A stretch of DNA of 64,000 bases from Ensifer sp. IC4062 (GTDB lineage Bacteria > Pseudomonadota > Alphaproteobacteria > Rhizobiales > Rhizobiaceae): the NCBI RefSeq assembly GCF_020193575.1, contig NZ_JADYVD010000001.1:186001-250000 (forward strand), written 5' to 3'. The notes below the pieces were generated by a model. It was not told the DNA's origin. It did not search any database and saw only the letters and a list, made by a program, of their open reading frames with translations. A program made the translations under genes and the position numbers. Positions 35,889-45,202 of this stretch are shown here, piece after piece (the stretch's first letter is position 1; each line of letters starts with the position of its first letter).

Positions 35889-37463
35889 TCACCCAAGCTG
35901 CCAGGCAATATAGACAAGCGTTGCCGCGATAATCCAGAGTGCGATGCGGCCGGAGCGCGTGTGGCGCGCCTCGGCCTTGCCGATCGCATGCGCGGTCTCG
36001 GCATCGAAGCGCAGCCCGTTTTCGCTCATGGCCATGAGTTCCGCGGAGAAGCGTTCGGTCCGGGCGGCGATCTCTGGTACCGCCTCGGCAACTCTCAGCG
36101 CCGCATGCAGGCCATCGCGAAGGTCCGCCACGATACGCTTCGGCCCGAGGTTGTCCCTGATCCACTTGCCGACGACCGGCTCCGACGCCTTCCACATGTT
36201 GAAACGCGGGTTGAGCGTACGGGCAACACCTTCGACGACGACCATGGTCTTCTGCAGCATGACGAGCTCCGGGCGCGTCTGCATGTCGAAAAGCTCGGTA
36301 ACCTCGAAGAGCAGGGTCAAGAGCTTCGCCATCGAGATGGTCTCGGCCGGCTGGCCATGGATCGGCTCGCCGATGGCGCGGATCGCCTGGGCAAAGCTCG
36401 CGGCGTCATGATGCGAGGGCACGTAGCCGGCCTCGAAATGCACATCGGCGACGCGCTGGTAGTCGCGCATGATGAAGCCGTAGAGGATCTCGGCGAGGAA
36501 GCGGCGTTCCTTTCTGCCGAGCCGCCCGACAATGCCCATGTCGACGGCGACGATGTGGCCGGCGTCGTCGACGAACAGATTGCCCTGGTGCATGTCCGCG
36601 TGGAAAAAGCCGTCGCGCAGCGTGTGCCGCAGAAAGGACTGGATCAGCGTTTCGGCCAGCCGGTTGAGATCGTGGCCGGCCCGCTTCAGCCCTTCGATAT
36701 CGGACATCTTCACGCCGTCGATCCACTCCATGGTGACGACGTCGCGGCCGGTGCGTTCCCAATCGACCTTGGGCACGCGAAAACCGGAGTCTTCCTTAGT
36801 GTTTTCTCCGAGTTCGGAAAGTGCCGCCGCCTCGAGCCTCAGGTCCATTTCGACCTTGGTCGTCTGCTCCAGCGTCTTTGTGACCTCGACGGGCCTCAGC
36901 CGCCGCGTATAGGGAAGAAACCGCTCCTGCATGCGGGAGACCAGGTACATGGCCTCGATGTCTGCGGCAAAGCGCTGGCGCACGCCCGGGCGGATGACTT
37001 TGACGGCCACCTTTTCGCGCTTGCCGTTGCGCAGCACGACGGCGGGATGGACCTGTGCGATCGAGGCGGCCGCCATCGGCTCCGAAAATTCGACAAAAAG
37101 CGCATCGACCGATCGGCCGAGCGAGCCTTCGATCGCGGCCCTCGCGTCGCTTTCGGGGAACGTCGCCATCCGATCCTGCAAGAGCGAGAGATCGGCGGCG
37201 AGCTCTGCACCGACGACATCCGGGCGCGTCGCCAGGAACTGGCCGATCTTGACATAGGAGGGGCCGAGTCGTTCGACGGCCCGGGCAAGCCGGCCGCTGC
37301 GCGCCTCGAGCCGGGCCCTGCGACGGGCAAGCAGCCCTGCGAGCCGCTGCACGAAACGCGCAAGCGGAGGAAGATGCTCGGACGGAACGGCAGAAAAGGC
37401 GTCCTCGCGCGCAAGAACCCAGCCGATCCGCACGAGGCGGAAATATGCTCCTGGCGTGCTCAT
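35889..37463 (-). CDS. ubiB: Ubiquinone biosynthesis protein UbiB (ABC1/ADCK-type kinase-like)
   Basis: The 524-residue protein of the UbiB atypical-kinase family is needed for ubiquinone formation. It has the KIGQ motif (72-75), the alanine-rich loop AAASIAQVH (131-139) replacing a glycine-rich loop, and catalytic-type HADMHQGN and AVDMG segments. A C-terminal membrane anchor (IALWIIAATLVYIAW) is present. The start is 5 bp after the ubiE stop, so the two genes form an operon. Confidence 0.95.
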   Translation of the reverse strand: MSTPGAYFRLVRIGWVLAREDAFSAVPSEHLPPLARFVQRLAGLLARRRARLEARSGRLARAVERLGPSYVKIGQFLATRPDVVGAELAADLSLLQDRMATFPESDARAAIEGSLGRSVDALFVEFSEPMAAASIAQVHPAVVLRNGKREKVAVKVIRPGVRQRFAADIEAMYLVSRMQERFLPYTRRLRPVEVTKTLEQTTKVEMDLRLEAAALSELGENTKEDSGFRVPKVDWERTGRDVVTMEWIDGVKMSDIEGLKRAGHDLNRLAETLIQSFLRHTLRDGFFHADMHQGNLFVDDAGHIVAVDMGIVGRLGRKERRFLAEILYGFIMRDYQRVADVHFEAGYVPSHHDAASFAQAIRAIGEPIHGQPAETISMAKLLTLLFEVTELFDMQTRPELVMLQKTMVVVEGVARTLNPRFNMWKASEPVVGKWIRDNLGPKRIVADLRDGLHAALRVAEAVPEIAARTERFSAELMAMSENGLRFDAETAHAIGKAEARHTRSGRIALWIIAATLVYIAWQLG

Positions 37464-37468
37464 TATGG

Positions 37469-38245
37469 TCAGATTTTCCAGCCGGAATGAAGCGCCGCGA
37501 TACCGCCCGTATAGTTGGTGAACGAGACACGGGCAAAGCCGGCCTTGGTGATCATCGCGGCGAAATCCCGCTGGTTCGGGAACTTCCGGATGGATTCGAC
37601 CAGATACTGATAGGGCGCATCGTCGCCTGTTATCAGCTTGCCGAACTTCGGAATCGCGTTGAACGACCAGGCATCGTAGAAACGATCGAGCAGCGGCATC
37701 TCGACCTCGGAAAACTCGAGCACCAACAGCCGCCCTCCGCGCTTCAACACGCGATAGGCCTCCTTGAGCGCCACGTCGATGCGCGGCACGTTGCGGATAC
37801 CGAAGGCAATCGTGTAGGCATCGAAGGAATTCGAATCGAAAGGCAGATCCTCGGCATTGGCCTCGACGAAGTCGAGATTGGGCGCAAGCTTCTTCTTTCT
37901 TGCCCGTTCGGCGCCGACGGCGAGCATCGAGCCGTTGATATCGAGCACTGTCGCATGTGCCATGCGATCGGAGGCTTCGACGATGCGAAACGCGATATCG
38001 CCGGTACCGCCGGCCACATCGAGCACCCGATAGCCTTCCCGACGCGGCGGATTGAGTGCCGCGATCATCGCATCCTTCCAGACACGGTGAAGCCCGGCCG
38101 ACATCACGTCGTTCATGATGTCGTAGCGCTTGGCGACTTTGTGGAAGACATCGTTGACAAGCGGCTGCTTTTCGCCCGTGCCGACCTCGCGAAAACCGAA
38201 GGAGGTTTCCATGCCCCCATTGGCCGATACGCGCTCATCCGTCAT
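37469..38245 (-). CDS. ubiE: Demethylmenaquinone/2-methoxy-6-polyprenyl-1,4-benzoquinol methyltransferase
   Basis: The 258-residue SAM-dependent C-methyltransferase has [10 protein letters not shown] (about 74-83), DINGSML and the UbiE signature [17 protein letters not shown] near the N terminus. The ending is [14 protein letters not shown]. It methylates the ubiquinone ring precursor. ATG at 38245 is chosen because GTGGAG lies 8 bp upstream, rather than a GTG one codon earlier. It forms an operon with ubiB. Confidence 0.95.
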   Translation of the reverse strand: MTDERVSANGGMETSFGFREVGTGEKQPLVNDVFHKVAKRYDIMNDVMSAGLHRVWKDAMIAALNPPRREGYRVLDVAGGTGDIAFRIVEASDRMAHATVLDINGSMLAVGAERARKKKLAPNLDFVEANAEDLPFDSNSFDAYTIAFGIRNVPRIDVALKEAYRVLKRGGRLLVLEFSEVEMPLLDRFYDAWSFNAIPKFGKLITGDDAPYQYLVESIRKFPNQRDFAAMITKAGFARVSFTNYTGGIAALHSGWKI

Positions 38246-38332
38246 CACGAAAACTCCACTTCAACCAATTTTTCCGGCACCATAGCGAAATCGCCCCGTC
38301 CGCGCTATCTCAGCGGTGAGGATGGCTGCGGC

Positions 38333-38392
38333 CTACAGCGTCGTGCGTCTTTCGGACGCACAATGTCGCTGTAACACTTTGAATCGCTGCAT
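38333..38392 (-). repeat. Hairpin/mini-ORF repeat, copy 4 (reverse orientation, no first hairpin)
   Basis: On the minus strand an ATG at 38392 opens a 19-codon frame (MQRFKVLQRHCASERRTTL) that stops exactly at the end of hairpin 2. The outer stem is TTACAGCG/CGCTGTAG with an inner stem GTGCGTC/GACGCAC. The SD-masking hairpin seen in the other copies is absent upstream. It lies between the divergent ubiE and mutM genes. Confidence 0.7.
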
Positions 38393-38466
38393 CCCTATAG
38401 GACATCAATGCCGTGAAGGGAATGCCGCACACGACCGGTGCGCGAGCACAAGAAGGAAGACGAACT

Positions 38467-39357
38467 ATGCCGGAATTGCCCGAGGTCGAGACGGTGAAGC
38501 GGGGTCTGGCGCCGACCATGGAGGGCGCGATTCTCGTGCGGGCGGAGTTGCGCCGACCGGACCTGCGCTTTCCCTTTCCCGACAACTTTTCAGCTTCCGT
38601 CTCCGGGCGCCGCATCGTTTCCCTGTCGCGCCGCGCCAAATATCTGATGATCGATCTCGAAGGCGGCGATGTGATCATCGCGCATCTCGGCATGTCCGGT
38701 TCTTTCCGGATCGAAGCCGGCGACGATCCGGCGAGGCCCGGCAAATTCCATCATCCGCGCGGTAAGGACGAGAAGCACGACCACGTGATTTTTCATCTCG
38801 ACGGCCAATCCGGTCCCGCGCGCGTGATCTACAACGACCCGCGCCGCTTCGGTTTCATGGATCTCGCCCGGCGCGACAAGATCGCCGAACACGTGTACTT
38901 CCGCGACCTCGGCCAGGAGCCGACAGGCAACGCGCTCGATGCCGCCTACCTCGCCGCGCGCTTCGCCGGCAAGGCGCAGCCCATTAAGGCAGCGCTTCTC
39001 GATCAGAAGATCGTTGCCGGCCTTGGCAATATCTATGTTTGCGAAGCCCTCTGGCGGTCGGATCTGTCGCCCTCGCGTCCGGCCGGCTCGTTGGTGGAAA
39101 AGCGCGGCCGCGCGAAGCAAAGCTTGGTGACGTTGACCCGGGCGATCCGCGAGGTGATCGCCGACGCCATAGCCGCCGGCGGCTCATCCTTGAAGGACCA
39201 CATCCAGGCGGATGGCTCGCTCGGCTATTTCCAGCATTCCTTTTCGGTCTACGATCGCGAAGGCGAGGCTTGCCGTAAGCCGGGCTGCGGCGGTACCGTC
39301 GCCCGCGTCGTTCATGCCGGGCGTTCGACCTTCTACTGCCCGCGCTGCCAGAAATAG
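38467..39357 (+). CDS. mutM: Formamidopyrimidine-DNA glycosylase
   Basis: The 296-residue repair enzyme removes oxidised purines such as 8-oxoguanine. The N-terminal PELPEVETV supplies the catalytic proline and glutamate. The conserved lysine lies in [11 protein letters not shown] near residue 60, and the C-terminal zinc finger (ACRKPGCGG ... FYCPRCQK) is complete. GAAGGAAG lies upstream of the ATG. It is divergent from ubiE and is followed by an enoyl-CoA hydratase gene on the same strand. Confidence 0.96.
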   Translation: MPELPEVETVKRGLAPTMEGAILVRAELRRPDLRFPFPDNFSASVSGRRIVSLSRRAKYLMIDLEGGDVIIAHLGMSGSFRIEAGDDPARPGKFHHPRGKDEKHDHVIFHLDGQSGPARVIYNDPRRFGFMDLARRDKIAEHVYFRDLGQEPTGNALDAAYLAARFAGKAQPIKAALLDQKIVAGLGNIYVCEALWRSDLSPSRPAGSLVEKRGRAKQSLVTLTRAIREVIADAIAAGGSSLKDHIQADGSLGYFQHSFSVYDREGEACRKPGCGGTVARVVHAGRSTFYCPRCQK

Positions 39358-39397
39358 GGCGCCCGGCCGGGGCGCCTCCGAACGGAGGAGATCTAGA

Positions 39398-40171
39398 ATG
39401 AGTTACGAGACGTTGCTGGTCGAAATACGTGGACGCGTGGGCCTGATCACGCTCAACCGCCCGCAGGCGCTGAACGCGCTGAATTCGACCGTGATGCGGG
39501 AGCTCGATGCGGCGTTCAAGGCCTTCGACGCCGACAATGACATCGGCGCGACCGTTCTTACCGGCTCGGAGCGGGCATTCGCGGCCGGCGCCGATATCAA
39601 GGAGATGCAGGCGCTCGATTTCGTCGATTCGTATCTTGGCGACTTTCTCGGCGGCTGGGAGCGGGTGGCTGGCGCCCGCAAGCCGGTGATTGCCGCCGTT
39701 TCCGGCTTTGCGCTCGGCGGTGGCTGCGAACTCGCGATGATGTGCGACATCATCATTGCATCGGAGACGGCGAAATTCGGCCAGCCCGAGATTACCCTCG
39801 GCGTCATTCCGGGCATGGGCGGCTCACAGCGCCTCACCCGTGCCGTCGGCAAGGCGAAGGCCATGGATCTCGTGCTGACCGGGCGGATGATGGACGCGGC
39901 GGAAGCCGAGCGGTCGGGACTGGTTTCGCGTGTGGTGGCGCCTGAAAAACTGATGGAAGAAGCGCTCGCCACCGCCGAAAAGATCGCCGCCTTCTCGCTG
40001 CCGGCGGTGATGATGGCCAAGGAGGCGGTCAACCGCTCTTTGGAGCTTACCTTGACCGAAGGTCTGCGCTTCGAGCGGCGGCTTTTCCAGTCGCTCTTCG
40101 CGACCGAGGATCAGAAGGAGGGGATGGCCGCCTTCGTTGGAAAGCGCAAGGCCGACTTCAGGCACAAGTGA
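39398..40171 (+). CDS. Enoyl-CoA hydratase
   Basis: The 257-residue crotonase-family enzyme hydrates trans-2-enoyl-CoA to 3-hydroxyacyl-CoA. The oxyanion-hole segments are [12 protein letters not shown] (about 62) and [14 protein letters not shown] (about 104). The catalytic glutamates lie in CELAM and in [24 protein letters not shown] precedes the ATG. It follows mutM by 40 bp and precedes rpsT. Confidence 0.93.
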   Translation: MSYETLLVEIRGRVGLITLNRPQALNALNSTVMRELDAAFKAFDADNDIGATVLTGSERAFAAGADIKEMQALDFVDSYLGDFLGGWERVAGARKPVIAAVSGFALGGGCELAMMCDIIIASETAKFGQPEITLGVIPGMGGSQRLTRAVGKAKAMDLVLTGRMMDAAEAERSGLVSRVVAPEKLMEEALATAEKIAAFSLPAVMMAKEAVNRSLELTLTEGLRFERRLFQSLFATEDQKEGMAAFVGKRKADFRHK

Positions 40172-40363
40172 GGCGCAAAGCGCGCAGGTTTCTCAAATTT
40201 GCGCGTTGACGAGAGGGCGGTTTCCAGCTATACGCCGCCCTCAGTTTGGAACGCCGCTTTTTGAGGCTTTCCGATAATGCTCCCGAATTGCTTTGGATGA
40301 CAGGTCGCAGTGACCCGGCACGGCGAAGGCGGAGTTCATGTCAGTTTTCGAAGAGAGGCATCA

Positions 40364-40630
40364 ATGGCCAATACAACTTCGGCGAAAAAGGCGACCCGCA
40401 AGATCGCACGCCGCACCGCAGTGAACAAGGCCCGTCGTTCGCGTGTCCGCAACTTCATCCGCAAGGTGGAAGAAGCCATCGCCTCCGGCGATCAGGCAGT
40501 CGCCGCTGCCGCCCTCAAGGCAGCGCAGCCGGAACTGATGCGCGCCGCCACCAAGGGCGTGCTGCATGCCAACACGGCATCGCGCAAGGTTTCCCGCCTC
40601 GCACAACGCGTGAAGGCACTTTCGGCCTAA
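40364..40630 (+). CDS. rpsT: 30S ribosomal protein S20
   Basis: The 88-residue basic protein begins [17 protein letters not shown] and continues [19 protein letters not shown], typical of alphaproteobacterial S20, which binds 16S rRNA early in 30S assembly. AGAGAGG lies upstream of the ATG. It is monocistronic, with a strong intrinsic terminator 31 bp beyond the stop. The dnaA leader follows. Confidence 0.97.
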   Translation: MANTTSAKKATRKIARRTAVNKARRSRVRNFIRKVEEAIASGDQAVAAAALKAAQPELMRAATKGVLHANTASRKVSRLAQRVKALSA

Positions 40631-40660
40631 TCCGGCTAAATAAAAATCTGTTGATGAAAC

Positions 40661-40684
40661 GCCCGGCCCTTGCGCCGGGCTTTT
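40661..40684 (+). terminator. Intrinsic terminator of rpsT
   Basis: A GCCCGGC/GCCGGGC stem (40661-40667 and 40674-40680) with a 6-nt loop is followed directly by TTTT. It separates rpsT from the long dnaA leader. Confidence 0.85.
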
Positions 40685-41561
40685 CGGATTCATACTTCTG
40701 TCACGGCAATGGACAAATCTACGGCTTTGGCTTGTGTCATTGCGATGACAAATTTTCGAAGGCAATTTCAATGACTTACGCGAGGTCTTTGCGCGAGTGT
40801 CGCCGAAGATCGGGGACTGGTGGGGTCCAAGGCGAGTCAAGCGAATTTTTATTTTTTTTCTTTTTCGCCAGCTAAGCAAGCGTGAAAAAATCAAAACCCT
40901 TGATTCAACAGCGATTCTTGATGGACTCAGAATGCGGCAAGCAAAAGGCGGCGAGAGAGTCAACCGGCGGCGTTTAACGGTAGGTAAAATTCGCGATTGA
41001 TCTTGGGGATCGATCCTGCCTAAATGCCTCCCACAGGGGACACAGATCATATCTGTAAAGGGAAGAACAGGGCCATTTCGATTGAGGTGGCTTCTAGCTT
41101 TCTGTTCTCTGTGGCGGGGTCATTCCACGTCGTTCAATCATACAAGTCGAGATAGAAAAACCGGACCGATGCTTCGTTCCGGAGCGAGGATCTTTCGTCT
41201 TTTGGTTGAGTGGGTGACCGGGCAATGTGAGGGCGCCGGGAGGCGTTCCGGGAAAGAAGGAGAAAGGTGGGCTGCCCGCTTCGTACGAGGGTGCGGCGCA
41301 GCCGGCGAGGAATGCGACTCCAACGTGGCTTGAAAGCAACCGGGTGGAGTCGGTAAAGGCGAGGCGCGAGGGGACATTCGTTCACGAAAGCGAGCGGATG
41401 AGCGCAGCGCGCACGGAAACGGGATATGAGGAGCCCGACTTCGGTGCGACAGGGCGCCTGTTGGACGCGGCATGGCTTTGAAGGCAGCCGTGGCAAACGG
41501 GCATAAGAGATGAGGCCGGCAGCAATGACGGCATCGGAGCATGAATTTGGAAGGCGGCAAC
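40685..41561. promoter_or_regulatory. Long non-coding dnaA leader with CcrM-site cluster
   Basis: About 880 bp with no credible gene. It contains an inverted repeat TGTCAT-TGCG-ATGACA (40735-40750), a T-tract (40846-40865), A-tracts (40885-40890, 40893-40896) and a CtrA-like TTAA-N7-TAAA (40974-40988). A palindrome GGATCGATCC lies at 41007-41016. GANTC sites lie at 40687, 40834, 40902, 40913, 40924, 40957, 41316 and 41347. No good DnaA box was found. The dnaA promoter must lie here. Confidence 0.6.
40834..40961. promoter_or_regulatory. Cluster of five GANTC (CcrM methylation) sites
   Basis: GAGTC 40834, GATTC 40902, GATTC 40913, GACTC 40924 and GAGTC 40957 fall within 128 bp; the middle three are exactly 11 bp apart. 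CcrM is the cell-cycle DNA methyltransferase of alphaproteobacteria, and dnaA is a known methylation-sensitive target in Caulobacter. Confidence 0.6.
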
Positions 41562-43088
41562 ATGCAGATGAATTTGGCGACGGCACCTGACGCGCATCAG
41601 GCCGGAAGCAATCAGTCTCAGGCGGCGGGGGAAAAACAAGACATGCGGCATGACGCAGTTTTTGAGCGGGTAAGTGCGCGTTTGAAAGCTCAAGTCGGTC
41701 CGGATGTCTTCGCAAGCTGGTTTGGACGTCTCAAGCTCCATTCGATTTCCAAGAGCGTTGTACGTCTTTCGGTGCCCACGACGTTTTTGAAGTCCTGGAT
41801 CAACAACCGATATCTCGATCTCATTACCAGCCTGTTCCAGCAGGAAGACGGCGAAATTCTGAAAGTGGAAATCCTCGTCCGCACCGCAACACGCGGTGCG
41901 CGCCCGGTTGCCCACGAAGAAGCGATGCCGGCGGCAGCAGAAGCGGCTCCGGCGACTCCGGCACGCCGTCCGGCAGCGGCCCAGCCGATTGCCTCGGTCG
42001 CCGCGGCGGCGGTGGCAGCGGTCCAGAAACCGGCGCAGGCGCCGCTTTTCGGCTCGCCGCTTGATCAGCGCTATAACTTCGACAGTTTCGTCGAAGGTTC
42101 GTCGAACCGAGTGGCGCTCGCAGCCGCGCGCACCATCGCCGAGGCTGGCGCTGGCGCGGTGCGTTTCAATCCGCTCTTTATCCATTCGAGCGTTGGGCTC
42201 GGCAAGACGCATCTCCTGCAGGCGATCGCAATTGCTGCGCTGCAGAGCGCGCGGGCGCCACGTGTCGTCTACCTGACGGCGGAATACTTCATGTGGCGCT
42301 TCGCAACCGCGATCCGCGACAACGATGCCCTGTCTCTCAAGGAATCGCTGCGCAATATCGATCTGCTGGTGATCGACGACATGCAGTTCCTGCAGGGCAA
42401 GTCGATTCAACACGAGTTCTGCCACCTCCTGAACATGCTGCTCGACTCGGCCAAACAGGTCGTGGTCGCTGCCGACCGCGCGCCATGGGAACTGGAATCG
42501 CTCGACAGCCGGGTTCGCTCGCGGCTTCAGGGCGGTGTTGCGATCGAGATGGAAGGTCCGGACTACGAGATGCGTCTGGAGATGCTGAAGCGGCGGCTCG
42601 AGGCAGCCCGCCAGGATGACGCATCGCTGGATATTCCGACCGATATCCTGTGCCATGTCGCGCGCAATATCACCGCCAGCGGCCGCGAATTGGAGGGAGC
42701 TTTCAACCAGCTGCTCTTCCGCCGCTCCTTCGAGCCTCAGCTCTCGATCGAACGCGTAGACGAACTGCTCGGTCACCTGGTAAACGCCGGTGAACCGCGG
42801 CGGGTGCGCATCGAAGACATCCAGCGCGTCGTCGCCAAGCACTACAACGTTTCGCGCCAGGAACTGGTGTCAAACCGCCGCACGCGCGTCATCGTCAAGC
42901 CGCGCCAGATCGCCATGTATCTCTCGAAGACCCTTACGCCACGCTCCTTCCCGGAAATCGGCCGACGCTTCGGCGGTCGCGATCACACGACCGTCTTGCA
43001 TGCGGTGCGCAAGATCGAGGAGATGATCTCCGCTGACACGAAGCTCAGCCATGAGATCGAACTCTTGAAGCGGCTGATCAACGAATAA
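41562..43088 (+). CDS. dnaA: Chromosomal replication initiator DnaA
   Basis: The 508-residue AAA+ initiator has an N-terminal DnaB-interaction domain (about 30-105) and an Ala/Pro-rich linker (about 110-160). Walker A GLGKTH is at 202-207, Walker B VIDDMQF lies near 270, and the C-terminal DNA-binding domain has the signature [10 protein letters not shown]. Two starts are possible: ATG 41541, or 41562 with GGAAGG 7 bp upstream, which is preferred. It is monocistronic, downstream of rpsT and far from dnaN. Confidence 0.97.
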   Translation: MQMNLATAPDAHQAGSNQSQAAGEKQDMRHDAVFERVSARLKAQVGPDVFASWFGRLKLHSISKSVVRLSVPTTFLKSWINNRYLDLITSLFQQEDGEILKVEILVRTATRGARPVAHEEAMPAAAEAAPATPARRPAAAQPIASVAAAAVAAVQKPAQAPLFGSPLDQRYNFDSFVEGSSNRVALAAARTIAEAGAGAVRFNPLFIHSSVGLGKTHLLQAIAIAALQSARAPRVVYLTAEYFMWRFATAIRDNDALSLKESLRNIDLLVIDDMQFLQGKSIQHEFCHLLNMLLDSAKQVVVAADRAPWELESLDSRVRSRLQGGVAIEMEGPDYEMRLEMLKRRLEAARQDDASLDIPTDILCHVARNITASGRELEGAFNQLLFRRSFEPQLSIERVDELLGHLVNAGEPRRVRIEDIQRVVAKHYNVSRQELVSNRRTRVIVKPRQIAMYLSKTLTPRSFPEIGRRFGGRDHTTVLHAVRKIEEMISADTKLSHEIELLKRLINE

Positions 43089-43123
43089 GTCGCCCGTCTA
43101 TGGTCGACTGACGCTTACGAACT

Positions 43124-43147
43124 GGCCTGGCTCTGCCGGGCCTTTTT
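43124..43147 (+). terminator. Intrinsic terminator of dnaA
   Basis: GGCC-T-GGC (43124-43131) and GCC-G-GGCC (43135-43142) form a stem with one mismatch, followed by TTTTT (43143-43147). It lies 35 bp after the dnaA stop. Confidence 0.8.
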
Positions 43148-43379
43148 GTTGCGCGTGTGCTGCAACGCAGGCTTCTTTGTCGCGCTGATTTTGGATCGAG
43201 CCGAACCGGAACCCTGAACTGACGTCCTGTTCACAAGGATTAGAGGGGATGCGGGCGCAAGACCATGCGCATTTTCCTCACCCGCCGGCGAGCCAATTCC
43301 ACAATCGACACATTTTTTTCGCCTCGCTTGTCGGCTATCACTAGTTTCATTCGTCTTCAGACCAGCCGAGGAGTTTTCA

Positions 43380-43754
43380 ATGCTTTATGCGGTGCTTTGC
43401 TACAACGATGAAAGTGTGACGAGTGCCTGGAGCAAGGAGGAGGACGACAAGGTCATGCGCGACCTTACCGCCGTCCAGCGCAAGCATGTCGAAGCCGGCA
43501 AGCTTGGACCGGTTGCGCGCCTCCTGCCGACGACGGCGGCTACCACGCTGCGCCACACCGCAGGCGAGACAATCGTCATCGACGGCCCTTTCGCCGAAAC
43601 CAAGGAGCAACTGCTCGGCTTCTACCTGATCGATTGCGGATCGCTCGACGAGGCCCTCGATTTCGCCCGCGAGCTCAGTACCGCCAATCCGAGCGCGGGC
43701 TCCTACGAGATCCGGCCGCTCTCTCTCTATAAGCCCGGTGAGCTTCCCTCATGA
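43380..43754 (+). CDS. YciI/DGPF domain protein
   Basis: The 124-residue protein belongs to the YciI-related (dimeric alpha/beta barrel) family and shows the eponymous DGPF motif in VIDGPFAETKEQLLGFYLID. GAGGAG lies upstream of the ATG. The stop overlaps the start of the ECF sigma gene by 4 bp (ATGA). DGPF proteins are the known genomic partners of ECF42 sigma factors, which implies a joint regulatory unit. Confidence 0.92.
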   Translation: MLYAVLCYNDESVTSAWSKEEDDKVMRDLTAVQRKHVEAGKLGPVARLLPTTAATTLRHTAGETIVIDGPFAETKEQLLGFYLIDCGSLDEALDFARELSTANPSAGSYEIRPLSLYKPGELPS

Positions 43755-45025
43755 CAGACACTGCCTGGATAGACCTCGCTCTGGTATCCGCCCGGCCGCA
43801 GGCGATGGGCGCGCTTCTGCGCTATTTTCGCAATCTCGACATGGCGGAGGAAGCCTTCCAGGAGGCCTGCATCCGGGCATTGAAGGCCTGGCCGAAAAGT
43901 GGCCCGCCGCGGGATCCCGCGGCCTGGCTGATCTTCGTCGGTCGCAACAGCGGCATCGACAAGGTGCGGCGCCAAGCGCGCGAAACGGTGCTGCCGCCGG
44001 AGGAATTGCTGTCGGACCTCGAAGACCGGGAGAGCGAACTCGCCGACCGCCTCGACGGCTCGCATTATCGCGACGACATCCTGCGGCTGCTCTTCGTCTG
44101 CAGCAATCCGGCCTTGCCGGCGACCCAGCAGATCGCGCTGGCGCTCCGGGTCGTCTCCGGCCTCTCGGTCAGGCAGATCGCGCGCGCCTTTCTCGTCAGC
44201 GAAGCGGCGATGGAACAACGCATTACCCGGGCAAAGGCGCGCGTCGCGGCGGCGGGCATTCCCTTCGAGACGCCCGACGCAGCCGATCGCGCGGAGCGGC
44301 TCGCGGCCGTCGCGACGATGATTTACCTCGTCTTCAACGAAGGCTATTCGGCGATGAATGGCCCGGGGGGTGTGTCGGCAGATCTGTGCGACGAGGCGAT
44401 CCGGCTCTCCCGCCTGCTCCTTAGGCTGTTTCCGGCCGAACCGGAAATCATGGGCCTGACGGCACTGCTGTTGCTTCAGCACTCGCGGGCGAGAGCCCGC
44501 TTCGATGCCCACGGCGCCATCGTTCTGCTCGAAGATCAGGACCGGCGGCTATGGAACAGGGGGATGATCACCGAGGCGCTCGCGATGATCGACAAGGCCA
44601 TGCGGCACCGGCGTCCCGGCCCGTACCAGGTCCAGGCGGCCATCGCGGCGCTTCATGCGCGCGCCGAGCGTCCCGAACTGACGGACTGGGAGGAGATCGA
44701 CCTCCTGTATCAGACGCTCGAACGTCTGCAACCGTCGCCCGTCGTCACCCTCAACCGTGCCGTCGCAGTGTCGAAGCGCGAGGGGCCGGAAGCGGCACTG
44801 GCACTTGTCGAGCCGCTTGGCGAAAGGCTTTCCGGCTATTTCTACTATCATGGTCTGCGCGGGGCCCTGCTGAAGCAGAGTGGGCGTGCCGGCGAGGCGC
44901 GCGTTGCGTTCGACCGCGCCATTGCGCTTGCGACGAACGCGGCGGAGGCCGCGTATATCCGCATGCAGCTCGATCATCTTGCGGCAGAAGCAGGTCGCCC
45001 GGACCTCATCGAGGAGAAACAGTAA
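43751..45025 (+). CDS. ECF42-type RNA polymerase sigma factor with C-terminal extension
   Basis: The 424-residue protein joins a sigma-70 region 2/4 core (about 1-170) to a long helical, TPR-like C-terminal domain of about 230 residues. The core shows YFRNLDMAEEAFQEACIRALKAWP and region 4 SVRQIARAFLVSEAAMEQRITRAK. The extension shows YLVFNEGYSA near its start. This layout defines ECF42, which lacks an anti-sigma gene and is regulated through its own extension. It is coupled to the YciI gene by a 4-bp overlap. Confidence 0.93.
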   Translation: MTDTAWIDLALVSARPQAMGALLRYFRNLDMAEEAFQEACIRALKAWPKSGPPRDPAAWLIFVGRNSGIDKVRRQARETVLPPEELLSDLEDRESELADRLDGSHYRDDILRLLFVCSNPALPATQQIALALRVVSGLSVRQIARAFLVSEAAMEQRITRAKARVAAAGIPFETPDAADRAERLAAVATMIYLVFNEGYSAMNGPGGVSADLCDEAIRLSRLLLRLFPAEPEIMGLTALLLLQHSRARARFDAHGAIVLLEDQDRRLWNRGMITEALAMIDKAMRHRRPGPYQVQAAIAALHARAERPELTDWEEIDLLYQTLERLQPSPVVTLNRAVAVSKREGPEAALALVEPLGERLSGYFYYHGLRGALLKQSGRAGEARVAFDRAIALATNAAEAAYIRMQLDHLAAEAGRPDLIEEKQ

Positions 45026-45082
45026 AATTATCGGCCGTCGCTGTCGGACTCTGATTTCTCTATTCGTCCTTACTGCGTGTTC

Positions 45083-45180
45083 CCTTAAATCGTAGCCGAT
45101 GTAAGGAGGAAAACATGCAGCAATTCAAAGTACTACAGCGTCCTTTTGCGCGTCTGAGTAGACGCGGCGCCGTAGCCTGA
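45083..45180 (+). repeat. Hairpin/mini-ORF/hairpin repeat, copy 3
   Basis: Hairpin 1 is CCTTAaATCG/CGATgTAAGG, with one mismatch. A perfect Shine-Dalgarno AAGGAGG overlaps its 3' arm, 5 bp before ATG 45115. The frame encodes 21 residues (MQQFKVLQRPFARLSRRGAVA, written here as its parts MQQFKVLQRP and FARLSRRGAVA) and stops at 45178-45180. Hairpin 2 runs from CTACAGCG at about 45133 to CGCCGTAG at about 45175. It lies between the ECF42 and SRPBCC genes, on the same strand. Confidence 0.82.
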
Positions 45181-45202
45181 AACCACCACGGAGGAATTGG
45201 AA

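Noticed and set aside
40685..41561. Small open frames in the dnaA leader (for example 41082-41333 and 41227-41481)
   Set aside because: No ribosome sites, arginine/serine-rich shadow-like composition and overlapping frames on both strands; better read as non-coding.
40685..41561. Chromosomal origin at dnaA
   Set aside because: No cluster of DnaA boxes could be found, despite the AT-tracts. The origin in Rhizobiales is usually near hemE, which is not in view.
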